A stretch of 64,000 bases of DNA from Pseudomonas antarctica (GTDB taxonomy: Bacteria; Pseudomonadota; Gammaproteobacteria; Pseudomonadales; Pseudomonadaceae). This document shows positions 20,061 to 28,883 of the stretch, one piece after another. The notes below the pieces were generated by a model. That model was not told the origin of the DNA and did no database searches. It worked only from the letters and a program-made list of their open reading frames with translations. Where the stretch lies: the NCBI RefSeq assembly GCF_001647715.1, contig NZ_CP015600.1:744001-808000 (forward strand), given 5' to 3'. Positions within the stretch are counted from its first letter, which is position 1; the number at the start of each line of letters is the position of its first letter. The translations under genes were made by a program, and so were the position numbers.

Positions 20061-22789
20061 GCGTCGGTGGCCCTGGGCAGCTCAATACAAAAGCGCGCGC
20101 CGTGTTCACCGTTGCTGACGCTCAGCCGCCCGCCCATGTTTTCCACGATGCCGTAGCTCACCGACAAGCCCAACCCGGTGCCCACGCCAATCGGTTTGGT
20201 GGTGAAAAACGGCTCGAAGATTCGCTCCAGTAACCGTGGGTCGATGCCGCCGCCGTTGTCTTCGACCCAGATGCGCACGTGGCGGCTGTCGTGTTCGGTG
20301 TGCACGGCGATCCAGGGACGCAGCTCGGGGTTTTTCTCGCGTTGGCTCAATAGCGCGTCGCGGGCGTTGACCATCAAGTTGATCAACACTTGCTCAAGTT
20401 GGTCGATGTAGCCTTTGACCTGCACCGGAACCTCCGCCTGGGTCAGGCGCACGTCCACGCCTTTGCCGCGCAGGCCTTCGCTGAGCAACGACAGCGTGCC
20501 CTCCAGCGCCTGCGCCGGGTCGAAGGGTTGCTGCTCGACCTCCGAGCGGCGGCCGAACACGCGCATATGGTCCACCACACGGGCCGCACGCTGCACCTGT
20601 GCGTCAATGCGCTGCAGTTTTTCGGTCAGGTAATCGACCTGCGCGTCGCCATTGCTCAGGCGCTTGAGCACATTGACGATGGCCATGCGCATCACGTTCA
20701 GCGGCTGGTTGATCTCATGGGCCAGACCTGTGGCCATTTCGCCGAGGGTGGCCATTTTCGCGCTTTGCGTCAGTTGTTGCTGGGAGCGGCGCACTTCGGT
20801 GTTGTCGCGGCCCACGGCCTGCACTTCCACCAAAGCGCCGTGCTCATCAAATACCCCGCGGTCCGACCACACCCACCAGGCATGTTCGCGCCCCGGTAAT
20901 TGCAGGCTGATTTCTGCGGTGCTGACAGGAAATTCCGGCGTCAGTTGCCCGATGCGGTGCACAAATGCCCCGCGCTGTTCGGCCGACAGCCAGTCCCCTA
21001 GGTTCACTCCGTGCAACTGCGCGGGCAGGCATTCCAGATAGTTGGCCAGTGGCGTGTTGCCAAAGGTCAGGGTCAGGTCCGGGCGGTAGCGGCAAATCAT
21101 CGCCGGGGAGTCTTCCACGAGAATTCGGTAGCGCTCCTCGCTGTCCTTGACCTGTTGCGCCGCCAGGGTCGCCTCGGTGACATCAAGCCACAGGCCGACC
21201 GCTTCCACCGGCACGCCTAGGTCGTCGCGCAGCAACTTGGCTTCATCGAGCAGCCAGTGGTAGTCGCCCTGCTTATTCTGCACACGATAACGACTGCGCA
21301 CGCTGCCTTCACGCAGCAGTTGGCGGGTGCGCTGGAAGTACAGGTCGCGGTCGTCGGGGTGCACCCATTGCACCAGGCTGTCGTGGTTGCATTCGGCGAG
21401 CGTGCGGCCGAGCAAGGGGAGCAGGCTGTCACTGAAAAACACCGGTTGCAGGGCCCCGTTCACATAGCGCTGCACATAGATCACTGCCGGTGAGCTGGCG
21501 ATCAGGTTGTCCAGTCGGGCGTGGGCGGCGTCGGCCTGCAATTGCTGGTTCTTGATGTCGCTGATATCGAGCATGAAGCCGACCCAACGACGCCGCTCGC
21601 CGGCGCCCAACACTTGGCCCTGCACGCGATACCAGGTCGGCGGCCGGTCGGTGTCGCTGCGGTTGAGGCGTACGCTGGCGAGCAAGGGCTTACCGAGGGT
21701 TTGCAGGTCCCGCAGGCGACTGTGCAGCTCCTGGCGGTCGGCGGGGTGGATGAGGGTCAGCCACGCGTCCAGGGGTTGCCGGGTCGGACCTTCTTCCGGG
21801 TCGAGGTTGCGCATCAATTGGGGGGCAAGCTGGATTTCGCCGCTCACGGGCAACAACTCAAACCAGCCAGTGCCCAGCAAGCCCTGCAGGGCTTCCAGGC
21901 GTTCCAGTTGTTGATGGTGACGGTGTTCGCGCAGGCGGCTGAGCAACGGCGCGGCCAGGGCGGCGGCGAGGTTCAGCCAGTCTCGGTCGCCGGTGTGCGG
22001 TTGGCCGCTGTAGGCGCCGCACAGCAGCCATGCGGCGATGCCTTGGCCGTCGCGATAGGGCACAAGAAAACCATCGGCATTGCCAAACACGCTGTGCAAA
22101 CGCGGGTGCTCACCACGCCCATAAGGTGCTTGCAGGCTCAGCGGCGTCGTGCCGTTGAGACTGTCCAGGCAGGTGCCGAGACGCTGGCCGGTGTGCCAGA
22201 ACAGCGGTGCGTCATGGTTGGCGTACTGGCTGTAGATCATCCAGCCCTGATCTTCCTGATCGAGCAACGCGAGGGCGACACAGGGGATGCGCCAGCGTTG
22301 CGCGATATTGCATAGCTGTTCGTTGAACACCTCGGGCAAGCGGCTGAGGCTGCACACGCGCAATTGCTCACTCACCAGGCTGATCAGTTGCTGGTTCTGT
22401 TCGCGCTGCTCGGCCCGGTCTCGGCCGCCGAGCAAATCGCCGATATCCACGGCATGCAACAGCCAGCCGTGCTCGTGGGCTTCTATCATCGCCCGGGTGT
22501 GCAGGATGTGCCCGGCCGGGCTCTGGAAATCCAGGTCCAGGCTGTGGCGTTGCCAATCGGCCGGAACACCTTCCACCGCCAGGGCACTGTGGGCGCACAG
22601 CAGGTCGTGCAAGCGTGGCGAGTTCACGTGCTGCCCTAACTGTGGGCGCAGCGTGCCGCTGATCTCCAGCACATGGCCTTGAGCATCCAACTGTATGTGC
22701 AGCCCGGCAGCAGGAGGCGCCGGCGTGTCGATAGCCAGCGCGCCACCGCGGCCGAGCAGGCGCCCGAAGAGTTTGTCGCCCGAACTCAA
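20057..22789 (-). CDS. pprA: PAS-domain sensor histidine kinase PprA
   Basis: Predicted partner of PprB. The 910-residue cytoplasmic kinase has an N-terminal GAF-like region (about 130-300), several PAS/PAC segments (about 320-660) and a C-terminal HisKA/HATPase. The phospho-acceptor His is near 691 ([11 protein letters not shown]), the N box [10 protein letters not shown] near 806, G1 DNGGGID near 846 and G2 GTGLGLS. No membrane segment or receiver is visible. The start is inferred to be the TTG at 22789, whose TTGA overlaps the stop of the upstream pseudopilin gene. The longer open frame further upstream lies inside that gene. Position beside tadE/F and opposite pprB matches PA4293. Confidence 0.88.
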   Translation of the reverse strand: MSSGDKLFGRLLGRGGALAIDTPAPPAAGLHIQLDAQGHVLEISGTLRPQLGQHVNSPRLHDLLCAHSALAVEGVPADWQRHSLDLDFQSPAGHILHTRAMIEAHEHGWLLHAVDIGDLLGGRDRAEQREQNQQLISLVSEQLRVCSLSRLPEVFNEQLCNIAQRWRIPCVALALLDQEDQGWMIYSQYANHDAPLFWHTGQRLGTCLDSLNGTTPLSLQAPYGRGEHPRLHSVFGNADGFLVPYRDGQGIAAWLLCGAYSGQPHTGDRDWLNLAAALAAPLLSRLREHRHHQQLERLEALQGLLGTGWFELLPVSGEIQLAPQLMRNLDPEEGPTRQPLDAWLTLIHPADRQELHSRLRDLQTLGKPLLASVRLNRSDTDRPPTWYRVQGQVLGAGERRRWVGFMLDISDIKNQQLQADAAHARLDNLIASSPAVIYVQRYVNGALQPVFFSDSLLPLLGRTLAECNHDSLVQWVHPDDRDLYFQRTRQLLREGSVRSRYRVQNKQGDYHWLLDEAKLLRDDLGVPVEAVGLWLDVTEATLAAQQVKDSEERYRILVEDSPAMICRYRPDLTLTFGNTPLANYLECLPAQLHGVNLGDWLSAEQRGAFVHRIGQLTPEFPVSTAEISLQLPGREHAWWVWSDRGVFDEHGALVEVQAVGRDNTEVRRSQQQLTQSAKMATLGEMATGLAHEINQPLNVMRMAIVNVLKRLSNGDAQVDYLTEKLQRIDAQVQRAARVVDHMRVFGRRSEVEQQPFDPAQALEGTLSLLSEGLRGKGVDVRLTQAEVPVQVKGYIDQLEQVLINLMVNARDALLSQREKNPELRPWIAVHTEHDSRHVRIWVEDNGGGIDPRLLERIFEPFFTTKPIGVGTGLGLSVSYGIVENMGGRLSVSNGEHGARFCIELPRATDA

Positions 22790-23223
22790 AACTGCAGGCT
22801 CGACTGGGCCTGCAATGTCACCGGCAATTGCGGCACGGTGCCAATGCCGGGCAGGACAATAAAGGGCATTACCGCCTGGAGATTGGCCGAGGGGTAGTTG
22901 ATCTGCACCGACAGCAGGCCGTTGTTGAAGGTGGTGTTGATTTGGTTGATGTTGAAGTTGAACGCCGGCGGAATCCAATACAAACGCGTGGTGATAGCGT
23001 TTTTGGCGGTGCTCTGCACTGCGGCCTGGTAGCCCGGCATCGTCGGGTCCAGGGCCACGCTCAGCCGCACGGCTTCGGCGGTTGCCTGGTTGAACGACTG
23101 CAACAACAGCAGCGGCAGGCTATAGCTGACCATGCCGTAGAACACGGCGAAAAAAATCACGAACACGGCCACGAATTCAATCGCTGCCGTGCCTTTTTGC
23201 TTTCTTGGGAGGCTTGTTTTCAT
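22786..23223 (-). CDS. TadE/TadF-like pseudopilin
   Basis: A 145-residue minor pilin-like protein. The N-terminal KGTAAIEFVAVFVIFFAVFYG is the TadE-type motif: prepilin-peptidase cleavage before a hydrophobic helix with Glu at +5. The C-terminal domain is about 100 residues. It is probably the PA4294 counterpart. It is divergent from fppA, its likely processing peptidase, and its stop overlaps the pprA start. Confidence 0.85.
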   Translation of the reverse strand: MKTSLPRKQKGTAAIEFVAVFVIFFAVFYGMVSYSLPLLLLQSFNQATAEAVRLSVALDPTMPGYQAAVQSTAKNAITTRLYWIPPAFNFNINQINTTFNNGLLSVQINYPSANLQAVMPFIVLPGIGTVPQLPVTLQAQSSLQF

Positions 23224-23294
23224 CACCGCGTCTACCCTGACGGCTACTACTAGATATCAGCATAGAATCAATCAGCAAAAAGGGATGTTTTTTA

Positions 23295-23768
23295 GTGATC
23301 CAGGGTGCGGTGGTGCTGTTGTGGTTGGCGCTGTGTGCGGTGCAGGACGTCCGGCAACGATTGCTTGCCAATCGCCTGACGCTGGGCGCTGCCCTGTTGG
23401 CGTTGATTTATCTGGTGTGGACGGGCAACACCTGGCTCGGAGCATCCGTCGGGCAGGGGCTGTGGGCCTTTATCCTGGCACTGCTGTTGACCTTGCCCGG
23501 TTACGCCCTTGGCCGTCTGGGGGCGGGGGACGTCAAGCTGCTTGCGGCCCTGGCGCTGGCATCGAATGCCGAGTATTTGCTGGTGGCATTTGTAGGGGCT
23601 GCGGCCGTCAATTTGCTCTGGCTGTTACTGGCGCCAAAGCTTTGGCCGCTTATGCGTCAAGGGCTTAAAACTCATTTGGTTCACCTGGCACCGGACTCGT
23701 CAAAAAAGCTGCCGTTCGCGCCGTTTTTACTGGTGGGTTTTGCTGCAGCCTGGTTTTGGATCCATTAG
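23295..23768 (+). CDS. fppA: type IVb prepilin peptidase (A24 family)
   Basis: Cleaves Flp prepilin and TadE/F-type pseudopilins. The 157-residue membrane protein has the two aspartates of A24 aspartyl peptidases: one in ALCAVQDVRQRLL (Asp18) and one in LGAGDVKLLAAL (GxGD). It lacks the N-terminal methylase domain of PilD, as expected for TadV/CpaA/FppA. The start is GTG at 23295 with AGGG about 10 nt upstream. PA4295 is the syntenic gene. Confidence 0.9.
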   Translation: MIQGAVVLLWLALCAVQDVRQRLLANRLTLGAALLALIYLVWTGNTWLGASVGQGLWAFILALLLTLPGYALGRLGAGDVKLLAALALASNAEYLLVAFVGAAAVNLLWLLLAPKLWPLMRQGLKTHLVHLAPDSSKKLPFAPFLLVGFAAAWFWIH

Positions 23769-23894
23769 TCGTCAGAGGGTATTAACGCTATGTACATAGT
23801 CAGAAAGTACGTCTACGTTTAATACGTAGGTGTAAGGAATATTTCGTGGTGAAGGATTAGTCAAACTATTGGCTTGCTAGGCATGGAGTAGCGC
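23769..23894. promoter_or_regulatory. pprB upstream region with two palindromes
   Basis: Between fppA and pprB lie a perfect 12-bp palindrome (CTATGTACATAG, 23788-23799) and an interrupted one (CTACGT-5 nt-ACGTAG, 23813-23829). The stretch is AT-rich. These look like protein-binding sites for pprB control; the protein is unknown. Confidence 0.45.
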
Positions 23895-24677
23895 GTGAAC
23901 AAGCTTACCTCTGCAGTAAAAGTGCTCGTGGTCGATGATCAGCCGTTGATCGTGGAAGAGCTCTGTGAGTTTCTTGAAAGCAGCGGTTTCCGCTGCGTCC
24001 CATGTGGGTCCAGCCAACAGGCCCTGAAACGCTTCAGCGAAGATGACGAGATCGGCCTGGTGCTGTGCGACCTGCATATGCCGGACATGGACGGCATTGA
24101 GTTGGTCCAGGCCCTGCAAAAGGTTGCCGGCAAGCAACGTGCCTTTGAGGCGATCATGTTGACCGGCCGCGCCGACAAGCAAGATGTGATCAAGGCGCTG
24201 CGCGCCGGGATCGCGGACTACTACCAGAAACCGATTGATCTGCACGAGCTGCTCGAGGGCTTGCAGCGCCAGGAAGCCGCGCTGGAAGAACGCAAAAAGG
24301 AGCTGCAACTGGGGCACCTGAACCAGAAGCTGCAATTTCTTTCCGAGTCCATCAACGATCTGTACCAGGACCTCGATAAAGTGCGCCGCAGCCCGCAAGC
24401 GCTCGAGGGCGAAGACGTGTCGGCCGAGGAGGTCGGCTCGGTGGATACTCCGGCGATCTTCAACCAGTTGTCGCCGCGTCAGTTGGACGTCGCGCGGCTG
24501 GTGGGCAAGGGGCAGACCAACTATCAAATCGCCTGCGAGCTGGGCATCACCGAGAACACGGTGAAGCTGTATGTGTCTCAGGTTTTGCGCCTGACCCACA
24601 TGCATAACCGCACGCAGTTGGCGTTGGCGCTATCGCCGAACAATTCGGCAATGCGCCAGCGTGTCACTGCCCACTGA
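23895..24677 (+). CDS. pprB: two-component response regulator PprB
   Basis: A transcription factor known in P. aeruginosa to switch on Tad pili and adhesins. The 260-residue protein has an N-terminal receiver (acidic pair DD at 14-15, phospho-Asp59 in LVLCDLHMPDMDG, Thr in MLTGRA, Lys in YQKPID), a coiled-coil linker (about 125-180) and a C-terminal LuxR/NarL-type HTH (LSPRQLDVARLVGKGQTNYQIA, about 193-250). It is transcribed after fppA with a 126-nt gap carrying two palindromes. The best candidate kinase is PprA. Confidence 0.92.
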   Translation: MNKLTSAVKVLVVDDQPLIVEELCEFLESSGFRCVPCGSSQQALKRFSEDDEIGLVLCDLHMPDMDGIELVQALQKVAGKQRAFEAIMLTGRADKQDVIKALRAGIADYYQKPIDLHELLEGLQRQEAALEERKKELQLGHLNQKLQFLSESINDLYQDLDKVRRSPQALEGEDVSAEEVGSVDTPAIFNQLSPRQLDVARLVGKGQTNYQIACELGITENTVKLYVSQVLRLTHMHNRTQLALALSPNNSAMRQRVTAH

Positions 24678-24700
24678 CCTGTCCTTTCATACTCGGCCAA

Positions 24701-24794
24701 AATGTGGGAGCGGGCTTGCTCGCGAAAGCGGTGAATCGGCTGAGGATGTCTCGGCTGACACCACGCATTCGCGAGCAAACCCGCTCCTCCATTT
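24701..24794. repeat. REP doublet (REPIN)
   Basis: Inverted REP pair (AATGTGGGAGCGGGCTTGCT; right arm with two changes) between the convergent ends of pprB and the tad operon. It may also act as the bidirectional end of both transcripts. Confidence 0.9.
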
Positions 24795-24819
24795 GGCACG
24801 ACGCGGGTGCCGGATTGGC

Positions 24820-25092
24820 TCAATTACTGCCTTGGGTCTGCCCACCGACTTTCTGTTCGAAATACTCCGGAATCGGATGTTTGTAGCTCTCCAGTAAACG
24901 CTGGGCGGCTTGTTCGCGTTCCACGGCCGTGGCTTTTTGTGGCGTCGTTGATGCGACACGTCCACTGGACTGCAACGTCAGCCAGTTCTCGGTGGCCGCT
25001 TGCTGCGGCGAGGAGGGGCCGGGTTCTATGGCCATGACGCTCAGGGGCATTACCAGCACTGCCAGGCTGGTGAGATAAGGCACTTTCATCAT
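24820..25092 (-). CDS. DUF3613 domain protein of the tad operon
   Basis: Unknown function. The 90-residue product has a signal peptide (about residues 1-21, ending SVMA) and a short helical region with EREQAAQRLLESYKHPIPEYF, the DUF3613 motif. It is the last gene of the tad operon. Its ATG overlaps the tadD stop by one base (TAATG). Its constant place in Pseudomonas tad loci (PA4298, from memory) suggests a periplasmic accessory of the pilus. Confidence 0.78.
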   Translation of the reverse strand: MMKVPYLTSLAVLVMPLSVMAIEPGPSSPQQAATENWLTLQSSGRVASTTPQKATAVEREQAAQRLLESYKHPIPEYFEQKVGGQTQGSN

Positions 25093-25814
25093 TAATTCCT
25101 CGGGTTGCTGGCTGCATCGACGACCGTGGCGATCTGGTCCTTGGCCTTGGCGATGGGGGCGCTTGAGCCCTTGAGTTTTTCGGCCCTGGCCTGGGCGTCG
25201 GTGACTTGTTCGGGGCTCAGGCCCATTTGCGTGACCAGTTGTGCGGCCTGCGTCCAGTTGTCCTGATAGATCAGCAGGGTCACCAGGTTGATCGCCGCCA
25301 GCGTGTCGCTCTGCTTGAGCTCCATGGCGGTCATGAATTCGAATCGCGCATCCTCAAGACGCAGTTGGTTGAGGTACACCACGCCCAGGTCATTGCGGAT
25401 CTTTTCGTCAGTGGGGGCCAGTCGCGCCGCGCGTTGCAAGTGCGACATGGCTTGCCCGTTGTCACCCTTGGCCGAGGCCAGTTGCCCCAAACCGTGTTCG
25501 CCTTCCGCGGCCATGCAGGTGCCGAGCAGGCTGCGATAAAGTGGCTCTGCCTCGCTGCGTCCCAGCAACCGATAGGCCTTGGCCTGGCGCAGGCGTACCT
25601 GGGGCAGATTGGCCGGCAAGCTCTGCAGGTTGGCCAGGCTGGCGTGCAGCTTGCCGTCGTTGGCCATTTCATCGGCCAGGTTCAGCGACAGTTCCTGGTC
25701 GGCGCCGGGTTTGGGGCAGGTGCCGGTTGCCGTCAGGGCAGCCCACGGGGTCTGGCCATTGGTGGCGCAACCGCCGAGCAATAACAGGCTCATTCCGGCT
25801 ATCAAGGCTTTCAT
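25092..25814 (-). CDS. tadD: TadD, TPR-repeat lipoprotein (pilotin-like)
   Basis: A 240-residue lipoprotein (LLLLGGC lipobox, Cys16) with tetratricopeptide repeats from about residue 45 to 200 (LHASLANLQSLPANLPQVRL, SHLQRAARLAPTDEKIRNDLG). TadD helps the outer-membrane secretin assemble. It lies 10 nt downstream of tadC and overlaps the next gene. Confidence 0.9.
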   Translation of the reverse strand: MKALIAGMSLLLLGGCATNGQTPWAALTATGTCPKPGADQELSLNLADEMANDGKLHASLANLQSLPANLPQVRLRQAKAYRLLGRSEAEPLYRSLLGTCMAAEGEHGLGQLASAKGDNGQAMSHLQRAARLAPTDEKIRNDLGVVYLNQLRLEDARFEFMTAMELKQSDTLAAINLVTLLIYQDNWTQAAQLVTQMGLSPEQVTDAQARAEKLKGSSAPIAKAKDQIATVVDAASNPRN

Positions 25815-25824
25815 CGGGCGCTCC

Positions 25825-26718
25825 TCATAAGTTACTCAAGGCCCGAGAGATGCCGATGAACGCCGGCCCCCCGAGCACGATCAGCAGGGCGGGAAACAAA
25901 AACACCATCATCACGACCGACATTTTCGCGGACATCTTCGACACGAATTCCTGGATGCGCGTCAGACGTCGGTCGTCGAGCAATTGCTTGAGCGCCAGCA
26001 ACGATTTCATCGCGCCGCCGCCCTGCTGAACCAGTTGCTGGAGGATGGTGCAGGTGTCGGTGAACTCATCCACGGCCAGCATCCTGGCGGTTTTACCCAA
26101 CTCTTCGCTGAGTTCCAGGCCGGAGTCGACGCGGGTCAGGATCAGGCGCAGTTCAGAGGTCAGTGCCGGCAGCAGGCGCTGCGCTTCAATGCTCAGCACG
26201 CGTAACGCTTGTTCGACCGCCATGCCGGACTCGAACAGAATGCGCAGCAGCGGAATGAAAGTGGATACCTCGCGCGCAATGCGTTGCTGCCGCGCCTTGG
26301 CGGCCCTGGCCAGAATGCGCTTGGGCAGCAGATAGCCGATGCCCAGGCCAATCAAGGGCGCCAGCCACGGCGAAGCAGTGTGGGGAAACAGCAGTTGCTG
26401 GCCCACCAGTACGACGCCCAACAGCAGTAACGGGGTGCCCACTTGTATGGCCGCAAACATGGAGCGCTGGGTGGCCTGGCGCCAGCCGACCCGGTTGAGC
26501 AGGGTTTGGGTTTCGTTGTCCAGGCTGACCGAGCGTTGCGCGATGGGGCTGTTGCCCAATTGACGCATCAGCGTGCCAAACCGGTGCTCACGGCCCATCT
26601 GGCCCTGTAAACGCTGGGCGACCAGGTGTTGGCTGCGCCGATGTTTTATCAAGTTGGCCAGCACCAGCGCCAGAGCGGCCAGGAACAGTACGGCGCTGAT
26701 CAGCAGCGAAATAGCCAT
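25825..26718 (-). CDS. tadC: TadC, inner-membrane platform protein
   Basis: A 297-residue type II secretion F-family protein that, with TadB, forms the inner-membrane platform acted on by the TadA ATPase. TM segments are at the N-terminus (AISLLISAVLFLAALALVLA), near 90-135 and at the C-terminus (MVFLFPALLIVLGGPAFIG). The T2SSF block (FIPLLRILFESGMAVEQALRVL) is in the middle. It starts one base after the tadB stop. Confidence 0.92.
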   Translation of the reverse strand: MAISLLISAVLFLAALALVLANLIKHRRSQHLVAQRLQGQMGREHRFGTLMRQLGNSPIAQRSVSLDNETQTLLNRVGWRQATQRSMFAAIQVGTPLLLLGVVLVGQQLLFPHTASPWLAPLIGLGIGYLLPKRILARAAKARQQRIAREVSTFIPLLRILFESGMAVEQALRVLSIEAQRLLPALTSELRLILTRVDSGLELSEELGKTARMLAVDEFTDTCTILQQLVQQGGGAMKSLLALKQLLDDRRLTRIQEFVSKMSAKMSVVMMVFLFPALLIVLGGPAFIGISRALSNL

Positions 26719-26719
26719 C

Positions 26720-27601
26720 TCATACGCTCCGCAACATGCGCCACAAGGTGAAGCAGCCCAACAGCTGCATGATCAGCGCCACGAACAACAGCATGCGCCC
26801 GGTGCCGTCGTTCCACATGGTCATCAGGTAGGCGGGGTTCACCGCCAGGAAGTAGCCGATCATCGAGATCGGCAGGGCGGTGAGCACATAGGCGGTCACC
26901 CGGGTTTCGCCGGTCAGGGCGCGTAGCTGGCGAGCGGCCTGCTCGCGCTCGCGGATCATCTTGATCAGGTTTTCCAACAATTCACTGGCGTTGCCGCCAT
27001 AGCGGTGGTTGACCTTCAAGCCCAACGCGAACAGCCGAAACTCATCACGCTCGTAGAACTCGGCAAAGTCGTGGGCGGACTCCGGCAGGCTGACACCCAG
27101 CTGCACATTGCGCCGGATACGGCCCATGGCCTCTTGCAGCGGGTCCTCAGTGATCTCGATACCGCCCAGCACCGCATCGGCCAAGGTTCGCCCGGCCTTG
27201 AGGCTGCGTACCGTATGGTCGAGCAATTGCGGCAGCTGTTCGATCATGCGCTTGATGCGTCGTTGGTAGCGCCAGGCGATGTACAGGCGCAACAGCAACA
27301 GCGGCAATACCAGCATCACCAGCAGGCCGACCCAGCCGGCCACCAATCCCCCCAGCACCACGCCCAGGCCCCACATCGTCAGCCACAGGCCCAAGCTGTC
27401 GGTGGGTTTGCCCAGGCCCGCCCGCAGGAACATTTTTTCCACGCCACTCCACTGGCCGGCTTCCTCGGTCAGCTGCGGTTGGCCCTCGGCGAGCCGTCCC
27501 AGCACGCGCTCGGTCTGGGCGCGGCGCAGGCCGTTTTGAAAGGATCGAATCGACAGGCCGATCAGGATCAGGCAGATGAGCAGCAGGATGGCCCCGGTCA
27601 T
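26720..27601 (-). CDS. tadB: TadB, inner-membrane platform protein
   Basis: A 293-residue T2SSF-family protein and paralogue of TadC. It has an N-terminal TM (ILLLICLILIGLSI), a TM pair near 70-110, the cytoplasmic T2SSF domain (LPQLLDHTVRSLKAGRTLADAV) and C-terminal TMs. The ATG at 27601 is preceded by GGAGG. A longer frame to 27700 runs into the end of tadA and is not used. Confidence 0.92.
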   Translation of the reverse strand: MTGAILLLICLILIGLSIRSFQNGLRRAQTERVLGRLAEGQPQLTEEAGQWSGVEKMFLRAGLGKPTDSLGLWLTMWGLGVVLGGLVAGWVGLLVMLVLPLLLLRLYIAWRYQRRIKRMIEQLPQLLDHTVRSLKAGRTLADAVLGGIEITEDPLQEAMGRIRRNVQLGVSLPESAHDFAEFYERDEFRLFALGLKVNHRYGGNASELLENLIKMIREREQAARQLRALTGETRVTAYVLTALPISMIGYFLAVNPAYLMTMWNDGTGRMLLFVALIMQLLGCFTLWRMLRSV

Positions 27602-27614
27602 GGTTGTGCCTCCT

Positions 27615-28883
27615 TCAAGGCAGTGTCGGTTCGCGGCGCAGTTTTTCGCCGGCAGGGTTGACCGCCTCGCGCAGAAAACCGAAGCCGGTACGCCGGTCAT
27701 GCCGGAACAGGGTGTTGGTCACGTAGACGTCTTCGCGGATGCCCACCACCTCGACCACTTCACTGACGCAACGACGCCCGTCCGGCAGGCGGGTCAGTTG
27801 GATCACCACATCCAGGGCCGCGCAGATCATTTGCCGCAGGGTTTTCTCCGCCACCACGCGGCCGGTCAACCCCACCAGGGTTTCCAGGCGCAGCAGCGCA
27901 TCGCCGGCGTTGTTGGCATGCACGGTGCTCATGGAACCGTCGTGGCCGGTGTTCATGGCGGTCAGTACATCGAGCACTTCCACCCCTCGGATCTCGCCGA
28001 GAATAATGCGGTCGGGGCGCATCCGCAGGGCGTTGCGGATCAGGTCGCTGGCCTTGACCTCGCCGTGGCCCTCCGCGTTCGGCGGGCGGGTTTCCAGGCG
28101 CACGACGTGCGGGTGGCCCAGTTGCAACTCGGCCACGTCCTCGATGGTGACCAGGCGTTCATGGGGGTTGATCAATTGGCTGAGGATATTCAGCAGTGTG
28201 GTTTTACCGGTGCCGGTGCCGCCGCTGATCAGGATGTTGCAGCGCTTGCCGACTGCTTCCTGGAGGAAGTCGAAGATGTTCTGGTCGATGGTCTGCATCG
28301 CGACCAGGTCGCTGCTCTTGAGCATGTCCTTGCGAAATTTACGAATCGACAGGCAGGGCCCATCGAGGGCGATCGGCGGGATGATCGCGTTGACCCGGCT
28401 GCCATCGGGCAGGCGGGCGTCGACCATCGGCGATGACTCATCCAGGCGTCGGCCCAGCGGCGCGAGGATGCGTTGCATCACCCGCTCGACGTGGTGCGAA
28501 TCGATAAAGCGCAGGTCGCTCAGGTGCAGCAAACCGTCACGTTCGATAAACACGCGGTGTGGGCCATTGACCAGGATTTCTGTCACGGACGGGTCGCGCA
28601 GCAGCACTTCCAGCGGGCCGAAACCGGTCAACTCGTCGACGATTTCTTCGGCCAGGCGCTCCATCTCATAACGGGAAATCGCCAGGTGCATGCGGTTGAT
28701 GTATTCAGCGACTTTGTCGATGACAAACTGCGCCAACAGCTGGCGCGAGCCCTCCAGCAGGTTTTTTCCCGACTCTTCGATGGCATCGATGATGTAACGA
28801 TGCAGCACCAGCTTCAGCCCGTCGTGGTCGGTGTTGCCAGCGATCCCGCGAGCCGGTGTGCCAAAGAGTTTTTCGCCGTTCAT
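27615..28883 (-). CDS. tadA: TadA/CpaF secretion ATPase
   Basis: The hexameric motor that powers Flp pilus assembly. The 422-residue protein has an N-terminal domain (about 30-190, LTGFGPLEVLLRDPSVTEILVNGP), Walker A GGTGTGKTT at 221-229, the Asp-box region (TIEDVAELQL), a Walker B-like RIILGEIRG at 292-300 and the His box (STVHANN). It overlaps tadZ by 4 nt (ATGA). Confidence 0.95.
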   Translation of the reverse strand: MNGEKLFGTPARGIAGNTDHDGLKLVLHRYIIDAIEESGKNLLEGSRQLLAQFVIDKVAEYINRMHLAISRYEMERLAEEIVDELTGFGPLEVLLRDPSVTEILVNGPHRVFIERDGLLHLSDLRFIDSHHVERVMQRILAPLGRRLDESSPMVDARLPDGSRVNAIIPPIALDGPCLSIRKFRKDMLKSSDLVAMQTIDQNIFDFLQEAVGKRCNILISGGTGTGKTTLLNILSQLINPHERLVTIEDVAELQLGHPHVVRLETRPPNAEGHGEVKASDLIRNALRMRPDRIILGEIRGVEVLDVLTAMNTGHDGSMSTVHANNAGDALLRLETLVGLTGRVVAEKTLRQMICAALDVVIQLTRLPDGRRCVSEVVEVVGIREDVYVTNTLFRHDRRTGFGFLREAVNPAGEKLRREPTLP

